Counted from the stretch's first letter, positions 23,427 through 32,746 are shown. The stretch: DNA of 64,000 nucleotides from Bacillus sp. NP157 (GCA_018889975.1 CP076546.1:930001-994000); one strand, 5' to 3'. Made by a program: numbers and translations. The notes: a model not told the origin generated them from the letters alone.

Positions 23427-23537
23427 GTAGGAGCGCGCCTGCGCGCGATGGGCCCGCATCGCCGTCCGATGGATCGCCGTCCGATGGCTGGCCCAGACGT
23501 TTTCGCGGAGTGTCTTCGCGCGCAGGCGCGCTCCTAC
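23427..23537. repeat. Inverted REP pair with 15-bp tandem duplication between
   Basis: REP copies at 23427-23448 (+) and 23516-23537 (-) face each other. Between them ATCGCCGTCCGATGG occurs twice in tandem (23458-23472 and 23473-23487). This is a BIME-like arrangement between the PadR operator and the 3' end of the thioredoxin-like gene. Confidence 0.85.
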
Positions 23538-23554
23538 GGGGGCAGTGGTGGGAT

Positions 23555-24526
23555 TTAGCCGAAGGTGAAAGTAAAGGCGTGGAAGTTGGCTTTCGGGATC
23601 TTGATGGTGAGGACGTGGTCCTTGTAGCCGTCGCCGTCGAACAGGGTGTAGAGCTGGGATTTCTGCACGGTGACGGGGGCCATGGGCTTACCGTCGACGG
23701 CGATCTCCAGCGTGACCGGGTCGTTGGCGCTGGCGACCATGTGGACCTTCTTCGCCTTGAAGTGCAGGCGGATTTCGCCGTTGGCGCTGTCCAGGGTGGC
23801 GTTCTGCCGGCCGATCTCCCAGCGTCCGACCAGGGCGAACTGGTTCAGCTCCAGCCGCGAGGGCGCGGTGAAGTCGCGGGTGCCGGTGCGGTCGCCTTCG
23901 GGGCTTGCGTTGTTCTTGCTGCGGTCGCTGCCGAAATACATCTCCGGCGAGCCCAGCTGGTTGAAGTCCGGCGCGTCCTTGTCGGTTTCGGCCTTGTCGT
24001 CGGCGAGGCGCGGCAGGCCAAGCAGGGTGCGGATGGCGTTCTCCATCTCGGCGTAGTTGCCTTCGCCGAAGTGGTGGGCGATGACGTTGCCGCGCTGGTC
24101 CACCAGGTATTCGGCCGGCCAGTACTGGTTATCCCACGCGTCCCAGGTCTCCAGATCGTTGTCCTGCGCCACCGGGTAATGGATGTTGTACTTCTGGATC
24201 GCGTCGCGGACGTTGCCTTCCTGCTTTTCGAAGGGGAATTCCGGCGAATGCACGCCGATCACCACCAGGCCCTTGTCCTTGTACTGGTCGTACCAGCGGG
24301 TGACGTGGGGCAGGGTGCGCAGGCAGTTGATGCAGGAATACGCCCAGAAATCGATCAGCACGACCTTGCCGCGCAACTGCTTCATGGTCAGCGGCTTCGA
24401 GTTCTGCCACGCGGCGATGCCGGCGAATTCAGGGGCGACCTGCGCGGCGGCGGCCGGCCGGGCGAGGCCCGCGACGGCGGCCACGAGGGCCAGGGCGAAC
24501 AGGGCGGTGCGGAAGCTGGAACGCAT
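23555..24526 (-). CDS. Periplasmic thioredoxin-like protein (DipZ C-terminal type)
   Basis: 323-residue exported redox protein. A Sec signal peptide (MRSSFRTALFALALVAAVAG... ending near AAAAQ) is followed by a TlpA/DipZ-like thioredoxin domain. Its active site WAYSCINC (Cys65, Cys68) has the extended CINCLRTLPH motif of the DipZ group. The C-terminal 130 residues (from about FTAPSRLELNQFALVGRWEI) form the 'thioredoxin-like C-terminal' beta-sandwich (PF17991 type). It probably reduces or isomerises disulfides of periplasmic proteins. The ATG at 24526-24524 is chosen because it opens the signal peptide; an upstream in-frame extension overlaps the fumarase 5' end and is unlikely. It is divergent from fumarase. 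Confidence 0.88.
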   Translation of the reverse strand: MRSSFRTALFALALVAAVAGLARPAAAAQVAPEFAGIAAWQNSKPLTMKQLRGKVVLIDFWAYSCINCLRTLPHVTRWYDQYKDKGLVVIGVHSPEFPFEKQEGNVRDAIQKYNIHYPVAQDNDLETWDAWDNQYWPAEYLVDQRGNVIAHHFGEGNYAEMENAIRTLLGLPRLADDKAETDKDAPDFNQLGSPEMYFGSDRSKNNASPEGDRTGTRDFTAPSRLELNQFALVGRWEIGRQNATLDSANGEIRLHFKAKKVHMVASANDPVTLEIAVDGKPMAPVTVQKSQLYTLFDGDGYKDHVLTIKIPKANFHAFTFTFG

Positions 24527-24644
24527 GGGAACTCCGTTGGGCGGGGGTGCCTGGACATAGACCGGGGAGGGCCCGGTCACCTTACACCGCCGTGGTGCGC
24601 TAAAATTGGCGTTTGCCAGCCCACAGCGAGCCAGCGGTAGCACC

Positions 24645-26162
24645 ATGACCTCGATCAAGCAGGACGACCTCATCCAGAGCGTCGCTGACGCCCTCCAGTA
24701 CATCTCGTACTACCACCCGGTCGACTACATCCGGAACCTCACCGCCGCCTACGAGCGCGAAGAGTCGGCCGCGGCGAAGGACGCCATCGCCCAGATCCTC
24801 ATCAACTCGCGCATGTGCGCCGAGGGCCACCGGCCGATCTGCCAGGACACCGGCATCGTCACCGTGTTCCTCAAGGTCGGCATGAACGTGCGTTGGGACG
24901 ATGCCACGATGAGCGTGGAAGACATGGTGAACGAAGGTGTTCGCCGTGCCTACAACCACCCGGACAACAAGCTGCGCGCATCGGTGCTGGCGGATCCCGC
25001 CGGCAAGCGCACGAACACGCGCGACAACACGCCGGCGGTCATCAACGTGTCGATCGTGCCGGGCGACAAGCTCGACGTCACCGTCGCCGCGAAGGGTGGC
25101 GGTTCGGAAGCGAAGTCCAAGTTCGCGATGCTCAACCCGTCCGACTCCATCGTCGACTGGGTGCTGAAGACCGTGCCGACCATGGGCGCCGGCTGGTGCC
25201 CGCCGGGCATGCTCGGCATCGGCATCGGTGGCACCGCCGAAAAGGCGATGCTGCTGGCGAAGGAATCGCTGATGGAGCCGATCGACATCACCGAGCTGCA
25301 GGCCCGTGGCGCATCCAACCGCGCCGAAGAACTGCGCCTGGAGCTGTACGAGAAGGTCAACGCGCTGGGTATCGGCGCCCAGGGCCTCGGTGGCCTGACC
25401 ACCGTGCTCGACGTCAAGGTCAGCGACTACCCGACCCACGCCGCGAACCTGCCGGTGGCGATCATCCCCAACTGCGCCGCCACCCGCCACGCGCATTTCG
25501 TGATGGACGGTTCGGGCCCGGTGATGCTCGATCCGCCGTCGCTGGAAGACTGGCCGAAGCTCACCTACGACGCGTCCAAGGGCCGCCGGGTGAACCTCGA
25601 CACGATCACCCGCGAAGAAGTGAACAGCTGGCAGCCGGGCGAGACGATCCTGCTCAACGGCAAGCTGCTCACCGGCCGCGATGCCGCGCACAAGCGGATG
25701 ATCGACATGTTGAACCGCGGCGAGACGCTGCCGGTCGACTTCACCAACCGCTTCATCTACTACGTCGGCCCGGTCGATCCGGTGCGCGATGAAGTGGTCG
25801 GCCCCGCTGGCCCGACCACGGCGACGCGAATGGACAAGTTCACCCGGCAGATGCTGGAGACCACGGGCCTGCTCGGCATGGTCGGCAAGAGCGAGCGTGG
25901 CCCCACCGCCATCGACGCGATCCGCGACAACAAGGCCGTCTACCTGATGGCCGTTGGCGGCGCGGCGTACCTGGTCTCCAAGGCGATCAAGTCGTCGCGC
26001 GTGCTCGCCTTCGACGACCTCGGCATGGAAGCGATCTACGAGTTCGACGTGCAGGACATGCCGGTCACCGTCGCCGTCGACAGTGCGGGTACCTCGGTGC
26101 ACCAGACTGGGCCGAGGGAATGGCGTTCGAAGATCGGGAAGATTCCTGTGGTCGTCGAGTAA
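24645..26162 (+). CDS. Fumarate hydratase, class I (iron-sulfur)
   Basis: 505-residue TCA-cycle enzyme converting fumarate to L-malate with an oxygen-sensitive [4Fe-4S] cluster, FumA/FumB-like. The likely cluster cysteines are Cys66 (RPICQDTG), Cys185 (GWCPPGMLG) and Cys277 (IPNCAATRHAHF). The single chain contains both the alpha-type N-terminal domain and the beta-type C-terminal domain (from about NLDTITREEV to the end). MTSIKQDDL is taken as the start; an upstream in-frame ATG at 24606 would add 13 residues lacking family similarity. A TAAAAT hexamer at 24601-24606 may be part of its promoter. Its last 127 bp are overlapped antisense by the extended ackA frame. Confidence 0.95.
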   Translation: MTSIKQDDLIQSVADALQYISYYHPVDYIRNLTAAYEREESAAAKDAIAQILINSRMCAEGHRPICQDTGIVTVFLKVGMNVRWDDATMSVEDMVNEGVRRAYNHPDNKLRASVLADPAGKRTNTRDNTPAVINVSIVPGDKLDVTVAAKGGGSEAKSKFAMLNPSDSIVDWVLKTVPTMGAGWCPPGMLGIGIGGTAEKAMLLAKESLMEPIDITELQARGASNRAEELRLELYEKVNALGIGAQGLGGLTTVLDVKVSDYPTHAANLPVAIIPNCAATRHAHFVMDGSGPVMLDPPSLEDWPKLTYDASKGRRVNLDTITREEVNSWQPGETILLNGKLLTGRDAAHKRMIDMLNRGETLPVDFTNRFIYYVGPVDPVRDEVVGPAGPTTATRMDKFTRQMLETTGLLGMVGKSERGPTAIDAIRDNKAVYLMAVGGAAYLVSKAIKSSRVLAFDDLGMEAIYEFDVQDMPVTVAVDSAGTSVHQTGPREWRSKIGKIPVVVE

Positions 26163-27244
26163 GACTGGGCTTGCGTGCGGTGGGGGTTGATGCGACCCCC
26201 ATCGCGCGCAGGCGCGCTCCTACAGGGGGGTGCGAGGTGGGCGGTGTGGCGGGCGATCTGCGCGTCTTCTTCGGTGGGGATGACGCGGCTGGCAAAGTCG
26301 CCCATCCACTGCAGCCCGGCAAGGATCGCATCGCGGGTTACCGCATCGTTTTCACCGATGCCGCCGGTGAACACCAGCAGGTCCACGCCGCCCAGCGACG
26401 CCACCATCGCGGCGATATGCTTGCGCGCCACGTGGACGAACACATCCTGCGCCAGCCGCGAGGCGGCGTTGTCCATCGCATGCAGCTTGCGCATGTCGCT
26501 GGTTCCGCCGGATAGCCCCTTGAGCCCGGACTCCCGGTCGACCAGCGTCTCCAGCCGCTCCGCGTCGTAACCCTTCTCGCGCATCAGGTACAACAGCACG
26601 CCCGGGTCGAGGTCGCCCGGCCGCGTACCCATGACGATGCCGCCCGTCGGTGTCAGGCCCATGGTCGTATCGATCGACTTGCCATCGCGCACGGCGCACA
26701 GGCTCGCGCCGTTGCCGAGGTGGGCGATCACCACGCGCGAAGGGATCGCCGCGCCGAGCTGGCGGACGATCGACTCGTACGACAGCCCGTGGAAGCCGTA
26801 GCGTTCGATCCCGCCCTCGCGCAGCGCCGCAGGCAGCGGCAGGGTTTTCGCCACGGCGGGCATCGTCGCGTGGAACGCGGTGTCGAAGCAGGCGACCTGC
26901 GGCGCATCCGGGAAGGCCTTGCGTGCGCGCTTCACCATCTCCACGGCGGGCGGCACGTGCAACGGCGCGAACGCCTTGGCTTCTTCCAGGTGCGCCATCA
27001 GGGCATCGTCGATCAAGGCATGCGCGCGCACGTTCGGGCCACCGTGGACGATGCGGTGGCCGATCGCATCGGGCATCGGCAAACCCTTCCCGCGCAGCGC
27101 CGCGGTGATCGCGGCGACCGGGTCGGCATCCTTGCCGGGGGCATCGGTCTGGTCGGAGAGCAGGGTGTCGACCTGGTCGCCGTCGACGGCGTATAGGCCG
27201 TATTTGAGGGAGGAGGAGCCGGTATTGAGGGCGAGGATGTGCAT
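26036..27244 (-). CDS. ackA: Acetate kinase with REP-derived, read-through C-terminal tail
   Basis: AckA interconverts acetyl phosphate plus ADP and acetate plus ATP. Family landmarks are LNTGSSSLKYGL at the N-terminus, HRIVHGG, the catalytic region FHGLSYESIV, the phosphate-binding HLGNGASL and the ATPase motif FTGGIGEN. The family-like sequence stops at about residue 339 (IARHTAHLAP). The remaining 63 residues begin with CRSAPARD, the translation of the REP at 26202-26223. They then run antisense through the 3' end of the fumarase gene before reaching TGA. The native stop codon seems to have been lost when the REP arrived. Located directly downstream of xfp, it supplies the ATP-yielding step of the phosphoketolase route. 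Confidence 0.93.
   Translation of the reverse strand: MHILALNTGSSSLKYGLYAVDGDQVDTLLSDQTDAPGKDADPVAAITAALRGKGLPMPDAIGHRIVHGGPNVRAHALIDDALMAHLEEAKAFAPLHVPPAVEMVKRARKAFPDAPQVACFDTAFHATMPAVAKTLPLPAALREGGIERYGFHGLSYESIVRQLGAAIPSRVVIAHLGNGASLCAVRDGKSIDTTMGLTPTGGIVMGTRPGDLDPGVLLYLMREKGYDAERLETLVDRESGLKGLSGGTSDMRKLHAMDNAASRLAQDVFVHVARKHIAAMVASLGGVDLLVFTGGIGENDAVTRDAILAGLQWMGDFASRVIPTEEDAQIARHTAHLAPPCRSAPARDGGRINPHRTQAQSYSTTTGIFPIFERHSLGPVWCTEVPALSTATVTGMSCTSNS
26202..26223 (-). repeat. REP palindrome inside the ackA reading frame
   Basis: Canonical copy, translated on the minus strand within ackA as RSAPAR. Confidence 0.9.
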
Positions 27245-27263
27245 GAAGATCCGTGTCTGTTTT

Positions 27264-27328
27264 GTAGGAGCGCGCCTGCGCGCGAATTAGCTCACCGCAA
27301 GCCTCATCGCGCGCAGGCGCGCTCCTAC
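27264..27328. repeat. Inverted REP pair between xfp and ackA
   Basis: REPs at 27264-27285 (+) and 27307-27328 (-) face each other across about 21 bp. They can form a long double hairpin in the xfp-ackA transcript. The second REP's first G (minus strand) is also the last base of the xfp TAG stop. Confidence 0.88.
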
Positions 27329-29685
27329 TATTCGGCTTGCCACTGCCAGTCGCGGACGTCGGGCAGGTCCTGGCCGTGTTCGCTGACGTAGAGCTTGTGC
27401 CGCTGGATATCGGCCCAGTAACGCTGCGTGGCTTTTTCCCGTTCACCGGCGAAGCGTGGCACGCGGTTGATCACGTCGAGGGCCAGCTGGAAGCGGTCCA
27501 TGTTGTTCAGCACCATCATGTCCAGCGCCGTGGTGGTCGTGCCTTCTTCCTTGTAGCCACGCACGTGGATGTTGTCGTGGTTGTGCCGGCGGTAGGTCAG
27601 CTTGTGGATGATCCCGGGGTAGCCGTGGAAGGCGAAGATCACCGGCTTGTCCTTGGTGAACAGGTCGTCGAACACGTCGTCGTCCATGCCGTGCGGATGT
27701 TCGTCCGGCGTTTCCAGCGACATCAGGTCGACCACGTTGACCACGCGGATGCGGATGTCGGGCACGTACTCGCGCAACAGCATCACCGCGGCGAGGGTCT
27801 CCACGGTGGGTGCGTCGCCCGCGCTGGCCATCACCACGTCCGGATCGTCGCCACCGCGCCCGGCCCATTCCCAGATGCCGGCACCGGCGGTGCAGTGGCG
27901 CACGGCGGATTCGATATCCAGCCACTGCCAGTCCGGCTGCTTGCCGGCGATGATCACGTTGACGTACTGCCGGCTGCGCAGGCAATGGTCGGCCACCGAG
28001 AGCAGGCAGTTGGTATCCGGCGGCAGGTAGATCCGCACGATCTCCGACTTCTTGTTCGCCACGTGGTCGATGAAGCCCGGATCCTGGTGCGAGAAGCCGT
28101 TGTGGTCCTGGTGCCACACGTGTGAGCTCAGCAGGTAGTTAAGCGACGCGATCGGCGGACGCCACTCCATCTTGCGCGTGGTTTTCAGCCACTTCGCGTG
28201 CTGGTTGAACATCGAATCGATGATGTGGATGAAGGCTTCGTAGCAGGAGAAGAAGCCGTGGCGGCCGGTGAGCAGGTAGCCTTCCAGCCAGCCCTGACAC
28301 TGGTGTTCGCTAAGCATCTCCATCACCCGGCCATCCGGCGCGAGGTCTTCGTCGACGGCCTCGTACTCGCCCAGCCAGGTCTTCGGGCTCGCCTCGTAGA
28401 TCGCTTCGAGCCGGTTGGACGCGGTCTCGTCCGGCCCGAACACGCGGAAGGTGCGCATGTTCTGCCGCATCACCTCGCGCAGGAAACGACCCAGCACGCG
28501 GGTCGCCTCGGCCTTATGGTCGCCCGGCGTCTTCACCTCTTCGGAGAATTGCGCGAAGTGCGGCATATGCAGCTGCTTGAGCAACAGGCCGCCGTTGGCG
28601 TGCGGGTTCATGCCCATCCGGCGCTGGCCTTTCGGCGCAAGCGAAGCGAACTCTTCGCGGAACGCACCACGTTCGTCGAACAGCTCGTGCGCGTCGTAGC
28701 TCTTCATCCAGTCTTCGAGCAGCTTCAGGTGTTCGTCGTTCTCGAACTTCGACAGCGGCACCTGGTGCGCGCGCCACGTACCTTCCACCGGCTTGCCGTC
28801 GACCACCTTCGGCCCGGTCCAGCCCTTCGGGCTGCGGAACACGATCATCGGCCAGCGCGGACGCTTGGCGTTGTCGGCGCTTTCCTCGCGCGCTTCCTTC
28901 TGGATCCGGCGGATTTCGTCCAGGCAGGTATCCAGCGCAGCGGCGAAGGCCTGGTGCATCGGCTCGGGCTCGTGGCCTTCGACGAAGTGCGGCTCGTAAC
29001 CGTAGCCACGCATCAGGTCGCGCAATTCCTCCGGCTCGATGCGCGCAAGCACCGTGGGATTGGCGATCTTGAATCCGTTGAGGTGCAGGATCGGCAGCAC
29101 CGCGCCATCGCGCACGGGGTTGAGGAACTTGTTCGAATGCCAGCTCGTGGCCAGCGCGCCGGTCTCGGCTTCGCCATCGCCGACCACGCAGGCGACGATC
29201 AGGTCCGGGTTGTCGAAGGCGGCGCCATAGGCATGCGACAGCGAATAGCCGAGTTCACCGCCTTCGTGGATCGAGCCCGGGGTCTCCGGCGCGACGTGGC
29301 TGGGGATGCCATAAGGCCACGAAAACTGGCGGAACAGTTCGCGCATGCCGGCCTTGCTGCGGTCGATGCGCGGATAGATCTCGGTGTAGGAACCTTCGAG
29401 GTACGTATGGGCCACGGGGCCGGGGCCGCCGTGGCCGGGGCCCATCACGTAGATCATGTTGAGGTCGCGCTCGACGATCGCGCGGTTGAGATGGGTGTAG
29501 ATGAAGTTGAGGCCCGTGGTGGTGCCCCAGTGGCCGAGCAGGCGGTGCTTGATGTGCTCTTTCTTCAGCGGCTCTTCGAGCAGCGGGTTGTCGCGCAGGT
29601 AGATCTGGCCAACGGTAAGGTAGTTCGCGGCGCGCCAGTAAGCGTGCATGCGACGAAGGAGGTCGGCATCGAGCGGCTCGGTCAT
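27328..29685 (-). CDS. xfp: Xylulose-5-phosphate/fructose-6-phosphate phosphoketolase
   Basis: 785-residue thiamine-diphosphate enzyme that splits xylulose-5-P or fructose-6-P into acetyl phosphate and an aldose phosphate. Length and sequence match the family end to end. Visible signatures include [40 protein letters not shown], the ThDP segment [22 protein letters not shown] and, in the C-terminal half, [18 protein letters not shown]. Together with downstream ackA it forms a bypass yielding acetate and ATP from sugar phosphates. The stop codon abuts a REP. A 64-bp spacer carries a REP pair before ackA, which may tune relative expression. Confidence 0.96.
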   Translation of the reverse strand: MTEPLDADLLRRMHAYWRAANYLTVGQIYLRDNPLLEEPLKKEHIKHRLLGHWGTTTGLNFIYTHLNRAIVERDLNMIYVMGPGHGGPGPVAHTYLEGSYTEIYPRIDRSKAGMRELFRQFSWPYGIPSHVAPETPGSIHEGGELGYSLSHAYGAAFDNPDLIVACVVGDGEAETGALATSWHSNKFLNPVRDGAVLPILHLNGFKIANPTVLARIEPEELRDLMRGYGYEPHFVEGHEPEPMHQAFAAALDTCLDEIRRIQKEAREESADNAKRPRWPMIVFRSPKGWTGPKVVDGKPVEGTWRAHQVPLSKFENDEHLKLLEDWMKSYDAHELFDERGAFREEFASLAPKGQRRMGMNPHANGGLLLKQLHMPHFAQFSEEVKTPGDHKAEATRVLGRFLREVMRQNMRTFRVFGPDETASNRLEAIYEASPKTWLGEYEAVDEDLAPDGRVMEMLSEHQCQGWLEGYLLTGRHGFFSCYEAFIHIIDSMFNQHAKWLKTTRKMEWRPPIASLNYLLSSHVWHQDHNGFSHQDPGFIDHVANKKSEIVRIYLPPDTNCLLSVADHCLRSRQYVNVIIAGKQPDWQWLDIESAVRHCTAGAGIWEWAGRGGDDPDVVMASAGDAPTVETLAAVMLLREYVPDIRIRVVNVVDLMSLETPDEHPHGMDDDVFDDLFTKDKPVIFAFHGYPGIIHKLTYRRHNHDNIHVRGYKEEGTTTTALDMMVLNNMDRFQLALDVINRVPRFAGEREKATQRYWADIQRHKLYVSEHGQDLPDVRDWQWQAE

Positions 29686-29765
29686 GGGCTAGGTCCGGGG
29701 TGGGCAGGGTCTCGCCCCAGCCTAGGCCCGCCGTGATGGCAAAGGCGTGAACGTACGTGCCTTGC

Positions 29766-30698
29766 CTAGTAGCCGCCGACCTCGCGCGTGTTGCGCTCCA
29801 TCACTTTCAGCGCATCCTCGTTTTTCTTGCGACTGGCGCTCTCGTCCTGCTTGCTCAGGCGTTCGCGCTCCGCCAGCTCGCGAACGAGGCTGGGCGACAT
29901 CGCCGGTTCGCGCGAACGCGGCAGGATGATCCGCGTACCGGGTGCGACCGTGACCCCCACCGATGCGGTGGGGGCGGGCGCCAGCGCGGGTGTCTCGGCG
30001 ACGACCGCCTGGGTCGAGGCCGGGGCCGGCGCAACGACCGAGGCGGTCGATGCGACGGGCGCCGGGGGGGCGGCGGCCGGGGCCGGCGTCGTCACCGGGG
30101 CGGCGGCGATCGCCTGCGGCGTGTCATGGGTGCCCACGGCGCGCCAGATGAATAGCCCGAACAGCGCCACGACCACCACGCCGATGGCGATGGGCATGGC
30201 CCTCGGCCGGTCCTTGCGGGCGCGGCGGCGGGCCACCGCGGCCTTCTTCGCGACCTTCTCGGCCGGACGGGAGCCGGGCGGGGCGACGTCAAGGTGGTCG
30301 GGCAGCTTCAGCAGCACCCGCAGCACGTCGCCATCGACCAGCTGGATCCGCGGCTGGCGGCGCACGGCGGCCTGGGCGGCCGGGGTGAAACGACCGCGGG
30401 TGACCAGCACGCCGCGCGAGGCCGCCTCGTTCAGCATGTCGCTGATCAGCGTGTTGACCTCGTCGACGTCGACCTCGATGGCATCCCAGTGGCCACACTG
30501 GACGATGCTGGTCTCGCTGCCACGGCGCAGGCGCAGGTCCATCCCGGCGTGGGAAAGCGCCTTCAGGTCATGAGCCGTCACGCGTTCCACGCGGAAACCC
30601 TGCTCGCGGTAATACTCCGCGAGCAGATGCTCGAAGTCTTGCCAGCTCAGCCGCGCAAGGGCATCACCGGCTTCGCTGGGGCGTGCCGAAAAGACCAA
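29766..30698 (-). CDS. Mrr-like nuclease-fold membrane protein lacking the catalytic lysine
   Basis: 310-residue protein. Residues about 15-135 match the Mrr/type IV restriction-endonuclease fold (LSWQDFEHLLAEYYREQGF...GMDLRLRRG...IVQCGHWDA...GVLVTRGRFTPAAQ). The catalytic triad should read D...QxK. Asp54 and Gln67 are present, but the lysine position is Gly69 (QCG), so hydrolysis is unlikely. A membrane helix follows (about 168-188, MPIAIGVVVVALFGLFIWRA), then a long Ala/Pro/Val linker and a charged C-terminal segment. It starts with TTG at 30698. Restriction by this protein is doubtful; a DNA-tethering or sensing role at the membrane is more plausible, as inference. Confidence 0.75.
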   Translation of the reverse strand: MVFSARPSEAGDALARLSWQDFEHLLAEYYREQGFRVERVTAHDLKALSHAGMDLRLRRGSETSIVQCGHWDAIEVDVDEVNTLISDMLNEAASRGVLVTRGRFTPAAQAAVRRQPRIQLVDGDVLRVLLKLPDHLDVAPPGSRPAEKVAKKAAVARRRARKDRPRAMPIAIGVVVVALFGLFIWRAVGTHDTPQAIAAAPVTTPAPAAAPPAPVASTASVVAPAPASTQAVVAETPALAPAPTASVGVTVAPGTRIILPRSREPAMSPSLVRELAERERLSKQDESASRKKNEDALKVMERNTREVGGY

Positions 30699-30749
30699 AC
30701 CAGGGAATCCTGCCAGGGATTAGAACGTCGATATCATACACTTAACTGG

Positions 30750-31007
30750 CTATTTGCCGGAAATCCGGCCGCCCTGGGCCGCCTCGACCATGCAGTCGAT
30801 CGCGTTTTCGATCTGCTCGTCACGCGCCTCCGGGTGGACCACCACGCAGAACGCCGTGTCGCCGAGGGCGCGCATGGCCACGGGGCAGCAGACGAGCCCG
30901 TCCGCCGCGCGCATGGGCGGCGGGGAAGCGCGTGCGATGTCGAAGGCCCGGCTGAACTGCTGGCCGTCCTGCGGGCCGCCGGCCATCAGGGTGATCCACT
31001 TGTGCAT
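30750..31007 (-). CDS. Hypothetical 85-residue protein
   Basis: Small frame starting MHKWITLMAGGPQDGQQFSR and ending EAAQGGRISGK. It has four or more hydrophobic beta-like stretches (LVCCPVAMRALGDTAFCVVV) and an amphipathic C-terminal helix (DEQIENAIDCMVEAA). No family is recognised. Composition is consistent with coding, and it sits just upstream of the Mrr-like gene on the same strand. An upstream in-frame ATG would add 30 residues overlapping the neighbouring promoter region and is less likely. Confidence 0.5.
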   Translation of the reverse strand: MHKWITLMAGGPQDGQQFSRAFDIARASPPPMRAADGLVCCPVAMRALGDTAFCVVVHPEARDEQIENAIDCMVEAAQGGRISGK

Positions 31008-31174
31008 GAAGATCACTATCGGCGGTGTCCGGGCGCCGCGTAGGGCGTTTCCGGCACTTTCACTATGGCGTTTTCGGCAGATTGTGCAGGCCGGCACCGG
31101 GGCCGCCGACAGGCTTCGCCGCCGGCCGCCTTGCAGGTACAGTACGCGGCTCGTTACAGGGGACCCAGGGGTTA

Positions 31175-31708
31175 ATGCACGTGATGAAATATGTAGTGGC
31201 CGCCGCCGCGGCCGTGATGCTGTCCGGCTGCGGCGGCAAGACGATGATCGAAGCCGATGCCAGCCGGATGGTTGCCGCGAGCCCTTCCTCGCCGTGGCTT
31301 ACCGTGGAAAACAAGCTCGGCAGCGTGGTGACCGTGAAGGGGCTGGAAACCAGGGCCCACGTCGAAGTGACCCCGGACACCGTCTCGGTGATCCAGGCCC
31401 AGCTGCGCACCTCGCTGCAGCCGAAGTACTTCACTGACCTGATCATCGGCTGCCGCAACCTGGGCCTGTCGGTGACGGCCACGCCCAAGGCGGACGAGCC
31501 GGCGACCACCATCGACCTGCAGGCCGACTGCCGGATCGTGGCGCGCGGCAAGATCGTCGTGAAGGGTTATCGCGTGCAGAAGGCGGTACCGCTGCAGGCG
31601 GACGAGCCGCATCTGGCGACGGTGGTGCCGGGCCTGCTGCAGGCGGCGTCGGCCGACCTGGCGACCCAGGTCTGGGCCGACGTGGTCGCGACCGGGGCCG
31701 CGCGCTGA
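31175..31708 (+). CDS. Predicted lipoprotein of unknown function
   Basis: 177-residue protein with a lipoprotein signal: a basic start, a hydrophobic core and the lipobox LSGC (Cys19). The mature part is about 155 residues, alternating beta-like, with two cysteines (CRNLGLS and DCRIVARG) that could form a disulfide. The LQ-x-x-L-x-T-S pattern near residue 75 recalls small outer-membrane lipoproteins, but no family is identified. The start could also be the Met three codons on. It is divergent from the 85-residue frame and convergent with the HDOD gene, so probably transcribed alone. Confidence 0.75.
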   Translation: MHVMKYVVAAAAAVMLSGCGGKTMIEADASRMVAASPSSPWLTVENKLGSVVTVKGLETRAHVEVTPDTVSVIQAQLRTSLQPKYFTDLIIGCRNLGLSVTATPKADEPATTIDLQADCRIVARGKIVVKGYRVQKAVPLQADEPHLATVVPGLLQAASADLATQVWADVVATGAAR

Positions 31709-31717
31709 CCTGACGCC

Positions 31718-32746
31718 CTAGGCTTCCGCGGTGGCGGGGGCGCGCAGGTCGTTGCGGGCGGCGAGCAGGCGTTCCTGGCTGAAGCCCTGCGCCGGCGTGG
31801 CGAGCAACACGCTCTCCGCGTCGGCGACGCCTTGCTCGACCAGCACATCCAGCATGGCCGTACGGCTGGCCGCGAGCAGCGACCGGCCCAGCGGCGTGCG
31901 CGCGCCGGCATCGGCGGGGTCCGCGCGCTCGGCCAGAGCCTGCACGACGCGGGACGGGAATTCCCAATGGCGCGCGGCATGCAACGACAGCCGCTCGACC
32001 TGTTGGCCCACGGCGGCGACGAACGGCCGGCTCAGGCTTTCCTGGGCCAGGCCCGCGGCGTCGAGCTCGAGCAGGATCGTCTGCGCACCGGCCTGGCTGA
32101 CCAGTCCGGCGAGGAAGGCTTCGAACGGATCGGCGGCCGGACGGCTGAGGAACACGCAGGTGCGGGCGCAGCGCTCGGCGTGCTCCCACAGGCGTTCGCC
32201 GGCGGCGCGGCTGACAGGGTCGGTGTCCGTGCGCAGGATCGGCCGCATCACCAGCTGCATCACCACCCGGCGCAGGCCGGTCTGGCCGAGCAGGGTGATC
32301 GCCTGGGGCAGGCCGGTAACCGGACGCGAGGTACGGAAATAGGCGCTGTTCGCGACGCGGATGATTTCACCGACCAGCACGGTGTCACGCGCGATCAGCT
32401 CGGCCAGCGTGCGGCTGCTGCTCTCGTCGTTGCGGAGCTGGCGCATCAGCTGCGGCACCACCGCCGGCAGGCGCGGCAGCGTGCCGACGTCGAAACGCTC
32501 GGCGCCGAAGGCATCGCGCAGGCGGCGCAGCGCGGCCTGCTCGGTCGCGCTCATCGCCGGCTCGCTCGACGGCGCCAGGCCCATCAACAGCCGATAGAAG
32601 CGATCTTCGATCTCTTCGGCGACGATCGCATTGGAAGCCTCGACCGGCGACGGCACGGCCACGGCGACGAACGCGTGCTCCGGCTCAACGGCAGCAGGCG
32701 CGGGCGTGCCGGCGCCGAACAGCTTCCTGAAAAACTGGCCGATCAC
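31718..32746 (-). CDS. HDOD-domain signalling protein
   Basis: 342-residue cytosolic protein with a central HDOD domain (about residues 85-275), recognised from LPRLPAVVPQLMRQLRNDES, the LAELIARDTVLVGEIIRVANSAYFR core, and ITLLGQTGLRRVVMQLVM. HDOD proteins are HD-domain relatives without the metal-binding HD pair that take part in signal transduction and motility regulation. The N-terminus is low-complexity and variable. The start is assigned to GTG at 32746 (VIGQFFRKLFG), preceded by GAGGT 10 bp upstream; the open frame continues further upstream but overlaps the divergent pseudouridine synthase region. Its specific pathway is not evident. Confidence 0.82.
   Translation of the reverse strand: MIGQFFRKLFGAGTPAPAAVEPEHAFVAVAVPSPVEASNAIVAEEIEDRFYRLLMGLAPSSEPAMSATEQAALRRLRDAFGAERFDVGTLPRLPAVVPQLMRQLRNDESSSRTLAELIARDTVLVGEIIRVANSAYFRTSRPVTGLPQAITLLGQTGLRRVVMQLVMRPILRTDTDPVSRAAGERLWEHAERCARTCVFLSRPAADPFEAFLAGLVSQAGAQTILLELDAAGLAQESLSRPFVAAVGQQVERLSLHAARHWEFPSRVVQALAERADPADAGARTPLGRSLLAASRTAMLDVLVEQGVADAESVLLATPAQGFSQERLLAARNDLRAPATAEA

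Noticed and set aside
24606-24644. ATG 24606 as fumarase start
   Set aside because: It adds 13 residues without family similarity and overlaps a plausible -10 hexamer (TAAAAT, 24601-24606).
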